From positions 1-15,231 of the forward strand of contig CALHRB010000088.1 of assembly GCA_938038165.1 (NCBI GenBank): 15,231 nucleotides of DNA, written 5' to 3'. The notes under the pieces are model-generated. The model did not search any database, was not told where the DNA came from, and saw nothing but the letters and a program-made list of their open reading frames with translations. The translations under genes and the position numbers were made by a program. Numbering within the stretch: position 1 is the first letter of the stretch; each line of letters starts with the position of its first letter. This stretch comes from Candidatus Kapaibacterium sp. (GTDB lineage: Bacteria > Bacteroidota > Ignavibacteria > Kapaibacteriales > UBA2268). Positions 6,805 to 14,666 of the stretch are shown here, one piece after another.

Positions 6805-8847
6805 TTAATTGGATTTTCTCGCTACTAATGTTAATATTGTTAATATTGCCACAGTTTCATCATTCTGATTTAAAACCTCGACAAACCATTTCACGATGCC
6901 TTGGGGTTGCTCATCTTTTTTTGTTTCCTTTATAGTCTTTTCCTTGACTGTCAGCTTAACATAAATGGTATCTCCGGCATAAACCGGCTTGGTAAATCTT
7001 AATTCATCAATACCGTAATTAGCCAAAACCGGGCATTTTCCCTGACCAACAAAAAGACCGGCAGCTGCTGAAATAATGAAATAACCGTGAGCAACCCTTT
7101 GTTCAAAAATTGTTCCGTCAAGTGAAGTTACATCAGTGTGGGCATAAAAATTATCCCAGCTAATTCCGGTGAAATTCACTATATCAGTCTCGGTAATCGT
7201 TCTTTTGTGAGTTATGAGTGTTTCGCCAATTTGAAGGTCATCAAAATATTTATGGAATGGGTGAATGACATCACTTGTTTGTTTAGCTCCGGGTAAATAT
7301 GATTCTATTATATAAGAAAGAGTTGTTGGGGAACCTTGAATAGCAGTTCTTTGCATATAATGAAGGACTCCACGGACTCCCCCAAGCTCTTCGCCACCAC
7401 CTGCACGACCGGGTCCACCATGAACAAGATGGGGTAAAGGCGAGCCGTGACCTGTTGACTCAGAGGCACAATCACGGTTTATTACCATAATTCTTCCGTG
7501 GTAACTTGCCGTTCCAATTACTAATTCCTTTGCATATTTATCATTAGCAGTAAAAATTGAACCCACCAAACTACCTTTGCCAAGTTTAACTAATTCAATA
7601 GCCTCCTCAATATTTTTGTAAGGCATCAGAGTTGTAACAGGACCAAAAGCCTCAATATTATGTGCCTGAGTTTTTTTGAATGGCGAATCACAAAACAGAA
7701 GAGTTGGCGGAAAAAAAGCTCCGATATTTTTATCAGCGTCAATTAAATGAAAATCATCATAGTTTCCGTAAATAAGTTCAGAGCCCTGCATCAATTCTTT
7801 AACTCTGTCATTGACTTCTTCAACCTGAATTTTTCCAGCTAAAGCACCCATCTTTACCCCTTCCGATAATGGATTTCCGATTTTTGTTCTGGAAAGTCTG
7901 TCTTTCAAAGCAGATGAAACAGCATCAACCATATTTTCATGAACTATGGTTCTGCGAATTGCAGTGCATTTCTGACCTGCTTTGACTGTCATTTCTCTGA
8001 CTACTTCTTTGACAAAGAAATCAAATTCAGGCATTTCAGGGGTAACATCAGGAGCTAAGATCGAAAAGTTGAGTGAATCGGCTTCCATATTGAATCTGAC
8101 AGAGTTCTCCAAAAAAGCAGGTGTTTGTTTTAATTTTTTTCCAGTGCTTGCAGATCCCGTAAATGTTACCACGTCTTGGCACTCTGTGTGATTTAGCATA
8201 TCTCCTACGCTTCCGCAAATAAGTTGAAGGGCTCCTTCGGGTAGAATACCTGAAGCAATTATTTCCTTAACCATAAGTTCAGTCAAATAGCAGGTTATAG
8301 AAGCTGGTTTAATAATAGCAGGAACGCCAGCTAAAATTGTTGGAGAGAGTTTTTCTAACATCCCCCAGCATGGAAAGTTGAAGGCATTAATGTGAATTGC
8401 AACACCTTCGAGAGGCACGGCTATATGTTGAGCAACGAAAGTTCCGCCTTTCGATAAATTCTCATAATTCCCATCAATATAATACGGCAAATCTGGAAGC
8501 TCTCTCCTACCCTTGCTCGCATAGGTAAATAAGGTGCCAATTCCACCTTCTATATCAATCCAGCTATCGATCTTTGTTGCACCTGTAGCATAAGACAAAG
8601 GATAAAATATATCTTTTTTACTCATCAGATATGTTGCAAGGGCTTTCAACATTCTTGCCCTTTCGTGGAAAGTCATTTTTCTAAGCTGTGGACCTCCTAT
8701 TTCCCGTGCGTAATCTAATATTGCTTTAAAATCTATCCCTTCGGAGCTAACTTCTCCGATTTTTTCTCCTGTTATTGCATTAAAAACCTCTTGCCCCGGT
8801 CCGTCGCCTTCGATCCACTGACCATAAGCATAGCTTTTTATTTTCAT
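6805..8847 (-). CDS. paaZ: Bifunctional oxepin-CoA hydrolase / semialdehyde dehydrogenase PaaZ
   Basis: Two-domain enzyme of aerobic phenylacetate breakdown. The C-terminal MaoC-like hydratase opens the oxepin-CoA ring; the N-terminal aldehyde dehydrogenase then oxidises the semialdehyde with NADP+ to 3-oxo-5,6-dehydrosuberyl-CoA. Residues 1 to about 515 form the dehydrogenase: catalytic Cys294 in GQKCTAIRR, general base Glu255 in NMEADSLN, and the FTGSASTGK cofactor loop at 229-237. Residues about 530-680 form the hydratase, with Asp565 and His570 in SWDNFYAHTD five residues apart, as in the E. coli enzyme. Total length (680) nearly equals E. coli PaaZ (681), and both active sites look intact. 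The start is supported by AAGGAAG just upstream (8853-8859 on this strand). It lies 24 bases after paaY and 15 before the crotonase gene, forming a clear operon. The epoxidase genes paaABCDE are absent from the window. Confidence 0.94.
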   Translation of the reverse strand: MKIKSYAYGQWIEGDGPGQEVFNAITGEKIGEVSSEGIDFKAILDYAREIGGPQLRKMTFHERARMLKALATYLMSKKDIFYPLSYATGATKIDSWIDIEGGIGTLFTYASKGRRELPDLPYYIDGNYENLSKGGTFVAQHIAVPLEGVAIHINAFNFPCWGMLEKLSPTILAGVPAIIKPASITCYLTELMVKEIIASGILPEGALQLICGSVGDMLNHTECQDVVTFTGSASTGKKLKQTPAFLENSVRFNMEADSLNFSILAPDVTPEMPEFDFFVKEVVREMTVKAGQKCTAIRRTIVHENMVDAVSSALKDRLSRTKIGNPLSEGVKMGALAGKIQVEEVNDRVKELMQGSELIYGNYDDFHLIDADKNIGAFFPPTLLFCDSPFKKTQAHNIEAFGPVTTLMPYKNIEEAIELVKLGKGSLVGSIFTANDKYAKELVIGTASYHGRIMVINRDCASESTGHGSPLPHLVHGGPGRAGGGEELGGVRGVLHYMQRTAIQGSPTTLSYIIESYLPGAKQTSDVIHPFHKYFDDLQIGETLITHKRTITETDIVNFTGISWDNFYAHTDVTSLDGTIFEQRVAHGYFIISAAAGLFVGQGKCPVLANYGIDELRFTKPVYAGDTIYVKLTVKEKTIKETKKDEQPQGIVKWFVEVLNQNDETVAILTILTLVARKSN

Positions 8848-8871
8848 TTTAACTTCCTTATATTATGAATA

Positions 8872-9474
8872 TTAATCTTCTTTGAATTCTTTCCAGGTTT
8901 TTAAAGTTGCCGGTTGAATTTTTCTATCTTTTGGAACATAAGACAAAGGCTCACATTCCCTGAAAGTGAGCAAAGCATCTTTGGCAATTTGAACATAAAC
9001 ATTTGTTCCAAGTTTTTTCCATTCGCTCATTTTTTCGGGAACATCCTTTATTACTCTTGCAGGATTGCCAACAACAATTTTCCTTTCAGGAATTTCCATA
9101 TTCTCAGGCACAAATGTAAGGGCTCCAATGATTGAATGGTCTCCGATTTTGGAATTATCCATTATAACAGAACTCATTCCAACCAAAACATTATATCCAA
9201 TATATGCACCATGAATAACGGCATTATGTCCAATGTGAGCATATTCTTTCAAAATCACAGAGGCTCCAGGGAACATATGAATTGTGCAATTATCCTGCAC
9301 GTTGCAATTGTCTTCGATTATTATTTCTCCAATATCACCTCGAAGTGAAGCACCGGGACCTATGAAGACATTTTTTCCAATTACCACGTTTCCGATTATT
9401 GAAGCTGCCGGATGGATAAAGGCAGTGCTGTCAATGACAGGAATATAACCATTAAATTCAAAAATATTACTCAT
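8872..9474 (-). CDS. paaY: PaaY-type hexapeptide-repeat thioesterase / gamma-carbonic-anhydrase homologue
   Basis: Left-handed beta-helix protein of about 200 residues (E. coli PaaY has 196). PaaY is reported to hydrolyse the CoA thioester of a seven-membered-ring dead-end product that forms spontaneously in the phenylacetate pathway, protecting the cell and the CoA pool. Hexapeptide repeats run through the first 160 residues (IGNVVIG, VFIGPGASLRGD). Three histidines sit where gamma-carbonic anhydrases bind metal: one in NCTIHMF and two in HIGHNAVIHG, the latter spaced by five. The C-terminal helix (MSEWKKLGTNVY) resembles PaaY rather than other gamma-carbonic anhydrases. The frame opens with a GTG at 9501, but the ATG at 9474 gives the usual length and leaves room for a promoter, so I chose it; no clear ribosome-binding site supports either. 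paaZ follows after 24 bases. Confidence 0.88.
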   Translation of the reverse strand: MSNIFEFNGYIPVIDSTAFIHPAASIIGNVVIGKNVFIGPGASLRGDIGEIIIEDNCNVQDNCTIHMFPGASVILKEYAHIGHNAVIHGAYIGYNVLVGMSSVIMDNSKIGDHSIIGALTFVPENMEIPERKIVVGNPARVIKDVPEKMSEWKKLGTNVYVQIAKDALLTFRECEPLSYVPKDRKIQPATLKTWKEFKED

Positions 9475-9500
9475 AATTAATTCAAACTTATCTAAAAACA

Positions 9501-9508
9501 CAAAAATA
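9501..9508 (-). promoter_or_regulatory. Possible -7 promoter element for the paaYZ operon
   Basis: On the minus strand these bases read TATTTTTG, matching the Bacteroidota TAnnTTTG element, about 27 bases before the chosen paaY ATG. The nearest TTTG box (9534-9537) is 25 bases upstream, longer than the usual 19-21, so this is a weak call. Confidence 0.3.
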
Positions 9509-9522
9509 GGAAATTAATCCTA
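9507..9522 (-). terminator. Possible weak terminator or operator upstream of paaY
   Basis: An inverted repeat, TAGGA and TCCTA separated by six bases, is followed on the minus strand by a T-rich stretch (TTTTTGTGTTTTT). This could be a weak intrinsic terminator for the metallopeptidase gene, which ends at 9579. With a stem of only five pairs it could equally be a regulator site for the paa operon, since it overlaps the possible -7 element. Confidence 0.25.
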
Positions 9523-9578
9523 CATCTTATTTTCAAATAATGGATGATATTTCAACTCAAGGATTAGATATTCAACAC

Positions 9579-12500
9579 CTACCAGTCAAAACCGAGAGAA
9601 AACCAGTATTGGGGCTGTGACCAACTGTAATATTCGTTCCTCCAGGCTATGTCAAATTTGACGGGTAAGCCAAGCAAGTAAGTCCTTACTCCTATTCCTG
9701 CAGACATTAGCAAATTGTTGGGTATAGTATTACCATCGGAATCAGTAGTGGTTGACTTAAAAGCAGATAAATCACCATACCATGAACCTCCCATATCAAA
9801 GAAAAAAGCACCCATAATGTTTCTGAACAAAATTGGGATAGGACCGGCGAGTAAAGCCTGAAACAAGGGGAAACGAAGTTCAATGTTTGTCATAAAGTAT
9901 TTATCACCACTGATTGAGTTAACATCAAAACCTCTCAAAGGCATTACAAATTCGTTCAAAAAGTCCTCGGGTTTATCAAAAGGCAAACTGTTGTTCGAAA
10001 AAGATCTATTAATCCAGTTATCTGTTCCGCCAAGATAAAACTTCTGTGGATTTGGTCCAAGACTTGCTCCACCAGCAAATCTTGTTGCTATAGTCATATA
10101 GTCAAAAAGCGGAATATAATTTCTAAAATCACCTGTCATTGTCATAAATCCGATTCCATTATCAGTAAAACGTGGTGTTCCCTGAAATCCGACATAAAAT
10201 CGGGTTCCCTGAAAAGGGGACATAAAGCCAAAAAGGACATCATCGTAAACATATCTTGCCTTGGGCATAAAAAGCATTCTGCTAAGATTCGGAAGGGACT
10301 GATCTGTTATGTTTTCTTTTGTAAGATTTATCCAATCTAACCCCCATTCAATTCTATCAAAAAGGCTAAAAGGATATTGAGCCTCGAGTCTAAGACCGTA
10401 ATTCCTGAATCTATATATATAGTTGAAATTATATCCAAATGAAAGAATCGATGAATGATAACCTGTTATGAAATAATCAATTACTTCGGGCATATATGCA
10501 TAAGTTGCGAGAATATTACTATTCTTCAGGTCAACCCATAAATTTGCCTCGACATAAATTTGGTGATTCCCCAAAACATCACTGAATAATATTTGAGCAA
10601 CACCCTGGTATCCATATAAAGTGCTAAAACCTGGATTGCCAATAATTACATCAGGAGTAAATTTAATCTTGTAATCAAAAACCTGAAATTCCTGATCATC
10701 ACTTATAAGACCAGAAATTGCAGTTTTTGAATCTATTTGATTATCACGTATATCAGGGTTGGGTCTGACAAATTGTTGACGTTTAAACTCTATATCAAAG
10801 TTCCCATAACCAATCAATTCACTCTCACTATTTTTATCGTATAATGTATTACTTTGCTGACCTTTTAAATCGGAAACAAGTGTTTTTCTTTGAACTTCAG
10901 CTTGTTTAAGCTTCGTTAATGGCAAAGTATCCAAATCAAATTTCCTTGAAAACGGATTCTTTATTTGGAAAATGTCATATCCTCCATTTGTAAGAGAAGA
11001 GAAGAAAAGGTCGTTCCCGGTTAACGAAAGTGATAATTGGGAAATACCATTAAGTGAATTGGTTTTGGGTTTAATTTTACCGGTAGTTAAATCAAGCTCA
11101 TAAATATTTCCTATACCGTTCAGTTCCGAAACGTATAATATTTTATTTCCATCCGGCGAAACAGCCAACGAAGTTTTATGATTATCGGGATCGAAAGTGA
11201 TTCTTTCGATTTTTCTAGTCTCTAAGTTAAAAGAGTATATATCCCTCGAGTCGAACTGATGTATCCACATTTTATGGTCGTATGGGTCAGAAGAAGCATT
11301 AAGATAATCACCTCTGTCAGAAATAAAATAAATTAATTTTGAACTTCTATCCCAAACAGGAAGAAAATCAGAAAAAACATCGTTGGTAAGATTCTCAGTA
11401 GTTTGTGTCGTTAAGTTAAGAATATAAATATCGCTTGAAATTCTGTTAGTGGCAACAAAAGCAATGAACCGCCCGTCAGGAGACCAATTAACAGAGGAAA
11501 TTGAGGAAAAACCAAGTAATATTCTTTCATAATTCCCTGTTTCAGCATCAACAATAAAAATAGCGTCTTCGTTTCCTGCTTTTGCAGAAATTGCGAGCTT
11601 AGTTCCTTCGGGATTCCAGGAAATTCCAGGTGTTAAGATATTTAATTCTTCAAAATCAGTTCGCCTTAAACTGCTGACCAATTTCCTTGGCTCTTCCTTT
11701 TTGGTTAAATCCTGAATAAAAATACCATACAATCCATCACGGTCAGAGATAAAAGCCAATTTTGTACCTGAAGGGGAAATAGCCGGCGAGGAATTATAGA
11801 AATTTCTCTCCTTTTTATGATTGGTTATCCTTATAGCAAAATCTTCAGGACTTTCAAATCGTTCAATGTCAGGGAAATAATACCTTTTTAGGTCTTTATG
11901 CCACTGGTCCGAGAAATCTTCGAGGCTCATATTAAAAGCACTTTGAAAGGCATTTTTGACATCCCCACTGATATAAAGCCTATTTATAAAATCTCCAACA
12001 CGTTGTTCACCATATTTATCGGCAACATACCACAGAAAAGACTGCCCTCCCCGATAAGCATAATAGTTATTTAAATACTGGAGAGGGACTAAATTGTCGC
12101 TCAGAGTTACATCTCTCATGAACATATCTGTTTGAGCATCCAGTCCACCAATGCTTTCCCATTCAGAAAGACCCTCGCTTACCCATATTGGTATTTCATT
12201 CAAGCTGTTTGTTGATAATGCAGATTGAAGAGTTCCACCATAAAATAAATCATTCATTACAGCATGAACAAGTTCATGATGAATCACATGACGAAATTGT
12301 GAATAATCACCCTGGAAAGGGACTACAACTCTGTTCTTAAATAATTCTGTTACACCACCGATACCTTCCGGAAGATAGCTGCTGATAACATTAGTCTGTT
12401 GGAATTCGTTTTTGCTGTTGTAAATTATTATAGCAAATCGTTTATTTAATTTGTAATTCAGAGTTTTCTCGATTGATTTCAGAGCTGCCTCTCCGTGGCG

Positions 12501-12674
12501 AGCTGCAAATTCTGCCAAATATTTGCTATCATCATAAAAATAAATATCAAAATTAGTAGAAACAATATATTTCCAATCGAATTGCCTGTATTGTACTTTA
12601 TTTTTCCCAAACTGGCTCAGTAAGGGATTTATTGAAATCATAATCAGAATTATTATTAATGTTATCTTTTTCAT
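9579..12674 (-). CDS. Outer-membrane fusion of zinc metallopeptidase, TolB-like propeller and C-terminal beta-barrel
   Basis: Exported protein of 1031 residues in three parts. A signal peptide (residues 1-20, MKKITLII... ending LLSQ) precedes a peptidase MA-like domain at about 30-270. It has a zinc motif HELVH at 133-137 (catalytic Glu134) and a probable third ligand, Glu167 in WVSEGLSEW. Residues about 295-570 carry TolB/WD40-like blades (ISPSGTKLAFISD at 299, WSPDGRFIAFVA at 397, VSPDGNKILYVS at 505). From about 650 the sequence is rich in alternating aromatic strands (IELRFPLF, GAFFFDMGGSWYG) and ends in an aromatic residue (SLGFDW), as in BamA/D15-type barrels. The inferred form is a barrel anchored in the outer membrane with a propeller and peptidase attached. 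The substrate is unknown. AAAAGGA lies directly against the ATG. It is not the essential BamA, as POTRA domains are absent. Confidence 0.82.
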   Translation of the reverse strand: MKKITLIIILIMISINPLLSQFGKNKVQYRQFDWKYIVSTNFDIYFYDDSKYLAEFAARHGEAALKSIEKTLNYKLNKRFAIIIYNSKNEFQQTNVISSYLPEGIGGVTELFKNRVVVPFQGDYSQFRHVIHHELVHAVMNDLFYGGTLQSALSTNSLNEIPIWVSEGLSEWESIGGLDAQTDMFMRDVTLSDNLVPLQYLNNYYAYRGGQSFLWYVADKYGEQRVGDFINRLYISGDVKNAFQSAFNMSLEDFSDQWHKDLKRYYFPDIERFESPEDFAIRITNHKKERNFYNSSPAISPSGTKLAFISDRDGLYGIFIQDLTKKEEPRKLVSSLRRTDFEELNILTPGISWNPEGTKLAISAKAGNEDAIFIVDAETGNYERILLGFSSISSVNWSPDGRFIAFVATNRISSDIYILNLTTQTTENLTNDVFSDFLPVWDRSSKLIYFISDRGDYLNASSDPYDHKMWIHQFDSRDIYSFNLETRKIERITFDPDNHKTSLAVSPDGNKILYVSELNGIGNIYELDLTTGKIKPKTNSLNGISQLSLSLTGNDLFFSSLTNGGYDIFQIKNPFSRKFDLDTLPLTKLKQAEVQRKTLVSDLKGQQSNTLYDKNSESELIGYGNFDIEFKRQQFVRPNPDIRDNQIDSKTAISGLISDDQEFQVFDYKIKFTPDVIIGNPGFSTLYGYQGVAQILFSDVLGNHQIYVEANLWVDLKNSNILATYAYMPEVIDYFITGYHSSILSFGYNFNYIYRFRNYGLRLEAQYPFSLFDRIEWGLDWINLTKENITDQSLPNLSRMLFMPKARYVYDDVLFGFMSPFQGTRFYVGFQGTPRFTDNGIGFMTMTGDFRNYIPLFDYMTIATRFAGGASLGPNPQKFYLGGTDNWINRSFSNNSLPFDKPEDFLNEFVMPLRGFDVNSISGDKYFMTNIELRFPLFQALLAGPIPILFRNIMGAFFFDMGGSWYGDLSAFKSTTTDSDGNTIPNNLLMSAGIGVRTYLLGLPVKFDIAWRNEYYSWSQPQYWFSLGFDW

Positions 12675-12894
12675 TCCTTTTGTTTTTCTTTGATTATCAA
12701 TTATAAAACTATTCTTTTTGACGAATAAAAAGCTCTAAGAGTTTTAATAAAAACACATAAAATTCAAAGATGTTAACATTTTAATACATTACAATAGGAA
12801 ATTAATCATTTCAGGAAATGACGAAAAAGTTGATAGATAGGAAAATAACAAAGCTAAATAATTAACTGGACAAAGTTTAATAAATTAAAACAGA
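12675..12894. other. Intergenic region between bshA and the metallopeptidase gene
   Basis: A 220-base AT-rich gap with no coding sequence I can support. It should contain the end of the bshA message and the promoter of the metallopeptidase gene, but I found no convincing TTTG/TAnnTTTG pair or GC-rich terminator. It holds a 16-base palindrome (12806-12821) and a 15-base sequence shared with the region before paaY (12793-12807). Confidence 0.5.
12806..12821. repeat. 16-base palindrome, operator-like
   Basis: TCATTTC and GAAATGA are perfect inverted arms of seven bases separated by AG. The site lies about 130 bases before the metallopeptidase start. It has no T-tract, so it is not a terminator; a dimeric regulator site is possible. 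Seven-base arms are expected about once by chance in a window this size. Confidence 0.25.
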
Positions 12895-14013
12895 TCATAA
12901 TAGTGAATCATATAAGTTCTGGTATTTTGGGAGGATTTTTAAAGAATCGAATTTTTCGACTGCAATTTGACGAGCATTATCTGAAAAAACCTGCCATTTT
13001 TTTTTGTTTTGCAAAAGCGAGACAACGTATTTGGCCATTCTCTCAATATCACCCAATTCAGCTACATAGCCGGTTTCACCATGAAAAACAACTTCAGGTA
13101 TCCCTCCAATGTTAGATGCAACGACAGGCACTCCGCAACTCATTGCCTCGAGAGCCGATAGCCCGAAACTCTCTGATTGGCTGGGCAAGAGAAAAATATC
13201 ACTTATTGACAACAACTCGACCAAAGAAGTTTGCAGTCCAAGAAATCTTACTTTGTTTGAAATATTAAACTCTTTGACCAATCTTTCAGCTTCACTTCTG
13301 TCAGGTCCATCACCAATAAGCAATAATTTTGCTTTGATGTATTTCAAAACTTCTGCAAAAACTTTAATTGTGTCAGGAACACGTTTTACGGGACGAAAAT
13401 TCGAAATATGTATAAGTATTGCTTCATCATCGTCAGCAAATTGTTTTCGTAAGAATGGATAATGCAACCTTTTAAATAAATTAGTGTCAACAAAATTAGG
13501 AATGACCTCAATTTTTTTCCCAGTGTTGAAATGTTGATATGTTTTTTGTGCCAGATATTCAGAAACTGATGTTATTGCATCCGAATGCTCAAGAGAATAT
13601 TTAACAATAGGTTGAAACGCAGGTTCCAACCCAACAAGAGTAATGTCGGTTCCGTGAAGAGTAGTAACAAGTTTTAATCCATCTGATTGGTTTAAAATAT
13701 CTTTTGCCAGAAAACCGCTAATTGCATGGGGAATAGCATAATGAACGTGAAGTATATCAATTTTTTCGTATTTAGCTACGTCTATAATTTTCCCCGTAAG
13801 GGCAAGTGTATATAAATTAAATTCAAACAAAGGATAATGAGGGATTTCTACTGCATGGTAAAAGATGTTTTCCTGAAAACTATCAAGGCGGGTTGGCAGC
13901 GAATAAGATATAAAATGAACCTGATGATTATTTCCAGCCAGCAAATGACCCAGTTCTGTAGCTACTATACCGCTACCGCCATAAGTTGGATAACATACAA
14001 TTCCGATTTTCAT
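12895..14013 (-). CDS. bshA: N-acetyl-alpha-D-glucosaminyl L-malate synthase BshA
   Basis: First enzyme of bacillithiol synthesis. This GT4-family glycosyltransferase joins GlcNAc from UDP-GlcNAc to L-malate. The N-terminal Rossmann fold opens with KIGIVCYPTYGGSGIVATELG, whose YGGSG loop (11-15) and VATELG are typical of BshA rather than general GT4 enzymes. Further marks are HVHYAIPHA near 89-97, LHGTDIT at 119-125, ISNFRPVKR near 203-211, and the donor-binding E-x7-E motif with Glu281 and Glu289 in ESFGLSALE. The frame extends to 14058, but the ATG at 14013 begins the protein at the canonical MKIG and gives 372 residues, close to known BshA. bshB and bshC are not in the window. The start faces the divergent yigZ start across 16 bases, so its promoter must lie inside yigZ. 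No clear ribosome-binding site is seen. Confidence 0.93.
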   Translation of the reverse strand: MKIGIVCYPTYGGSGIVATELGHLLAGNNHQVHFISYSLPTRLDSFQENIFYHAVEIPHYPLFEFNLYTLALTGKIIDVAKYEKIDILHVHYAIPHAISGFLAKDILNQSDGLKLVTTLHGTDITLVGLEPAFQPIVKYSLEHSDAITSVSEYLAQKTYQHFNTGKKIEVIPNFVDTNLFKRLHYPFLRKQFADDDEAILIHISNFRPVKRVPDTIKVFAEVLKYIKAKLLLIGDGPDRSEAERLVKEFNISNKVRFLGLQTSLVELLSISDIFLLPSQSESFGLSALEAMSCGVPVVASNIGGIPEVVFHGETGYVAELGDIERMAKYVVSLLQNKKKWQVFSDNARQIAVEKFDSLKILPKYQNLYDSLL

Positions 14014-14029
14014 TTTAAGACCGATAAAA

Positions 14030-14659
14030 ATGAATATTAAGTCGAATAATACTGACATTTATTATAGTATTGAAGCCCGGGAAAGACAGGAGTCAAGGGT
14101 AAAAGCTTCAAGATTTATAGCGACTGCCTCGCCTGCAAACACCAAATGGGAAGCAATAGCTTTTATAGACACCATTAAAGCAGAATTTTTTGATGCAACT
14201 CATAATTGCTGGGCTTATAGAATTGGCTTCGATGGACTTGAATATCGTTCCTCCGATGATGGCGAGCCAAGTGGTTCAGCTGGCAAACCCATACTGTTCG
14301 CCATCCAAAAACACGATTTGACAGATATTGTTGTTGTTGTAACTCGTTATTTCGGAGGAACAAAATTGGGCATTGGTCCCCTTGCAAGAGCTTATTCTGA
14401 TTCTGCCTCAGGTGTACTTAATATTTGCCAAAAGAAACCAGTTTACAGAACAATTACACTAAAAGTATTTTGCACTTACGAAGATTATCAGACCGTAAAA
14501 AAATTAGTCATTCGGGATGCCATTGATTTCAAAGAATCATTTCTGGATGCCGTTGAAATTACTGCAGATATACCTATTTCCAAAAGCGAAAATTTTACTT
14601 TAGAAATCCAAAATCAAACTTCTGGCAGGGCTGGAACAGTTATTTTACAAAATTATTAA
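14030..14659 (+). CDS. yigZ: YigZ/IMPACT-family protein (UPF0029)
   Basis: Cytoplasmic protein of 209 residues in the widespread YigZ/YvyE family, related to the N-terminal part of eukaryotic IMPACT (E. coli YigZ has 204). The UPF0029 domain covers about residues 15-125, with conserved stretches DDGEPSGSAGKP at 76-87 and RYFGGTKLG at 106-114. A smaller DUF1949-like ferredoxin-fold domain covers about 135-200. The biochemical function is not established; roles in RNA binding or ribosome-linked regulation have been suggested for the family. The start is the only suitable ATG, with a weak TAAGA site upstream. It lies 16 bases from divergent bshA and 7 bases before panC, so it probably shares a message with panC. 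Confidence 0.93.
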   Translation: MNIKSNNTDIYYSIEARERQESRVKASRFIATASPANTKWEAIAFIDTIKAEFFDATHNCWAYRIGFDGLEYRSSDDGEPSGSAGKPILFAIQKHDLTDIVVVVTRYFGGTKLGIGPLARAYSDSASGVLNICQKKPVYRTITLKVFCTYEDYQTVKKLVIRDAIDFKESFLDAVEITADIPISKSENFTLEIQNQTSGRAGTVILQNY

Positions 14660-14666
14660 AAGATTT

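Noticed and set aside
9579..12674. Identifying this gene as TolB or BamA
   Set aside because: TolB lacks a peptidase domain and barrel, and BamA needs POTRA domains, which are absent here.
12728..12745. AAAAGCTCT/AGAGTTTT imperfect inverted repeat as a terminator
   Set aside because: The arms nearly touch, leaving no adequate loop, and a bulge interrupts the stem. It also sits about 150 bases past the bshA stop.
13109..13462. Plus-strand open frame of 117 codons inside bshA
   Set aside because: It lies wholly antisense to a clear BshA reading frame and shows no recognisable domain or ribosome-binding site.
14061..14066. TATAAT on the minus strand as the bshA promoter -10 box
   Set aside because: No matching -35 sequence is present, and the promoter seen elsewhere in the window is of the TAnnTTTG type, so this hexamer alone is not evidence.
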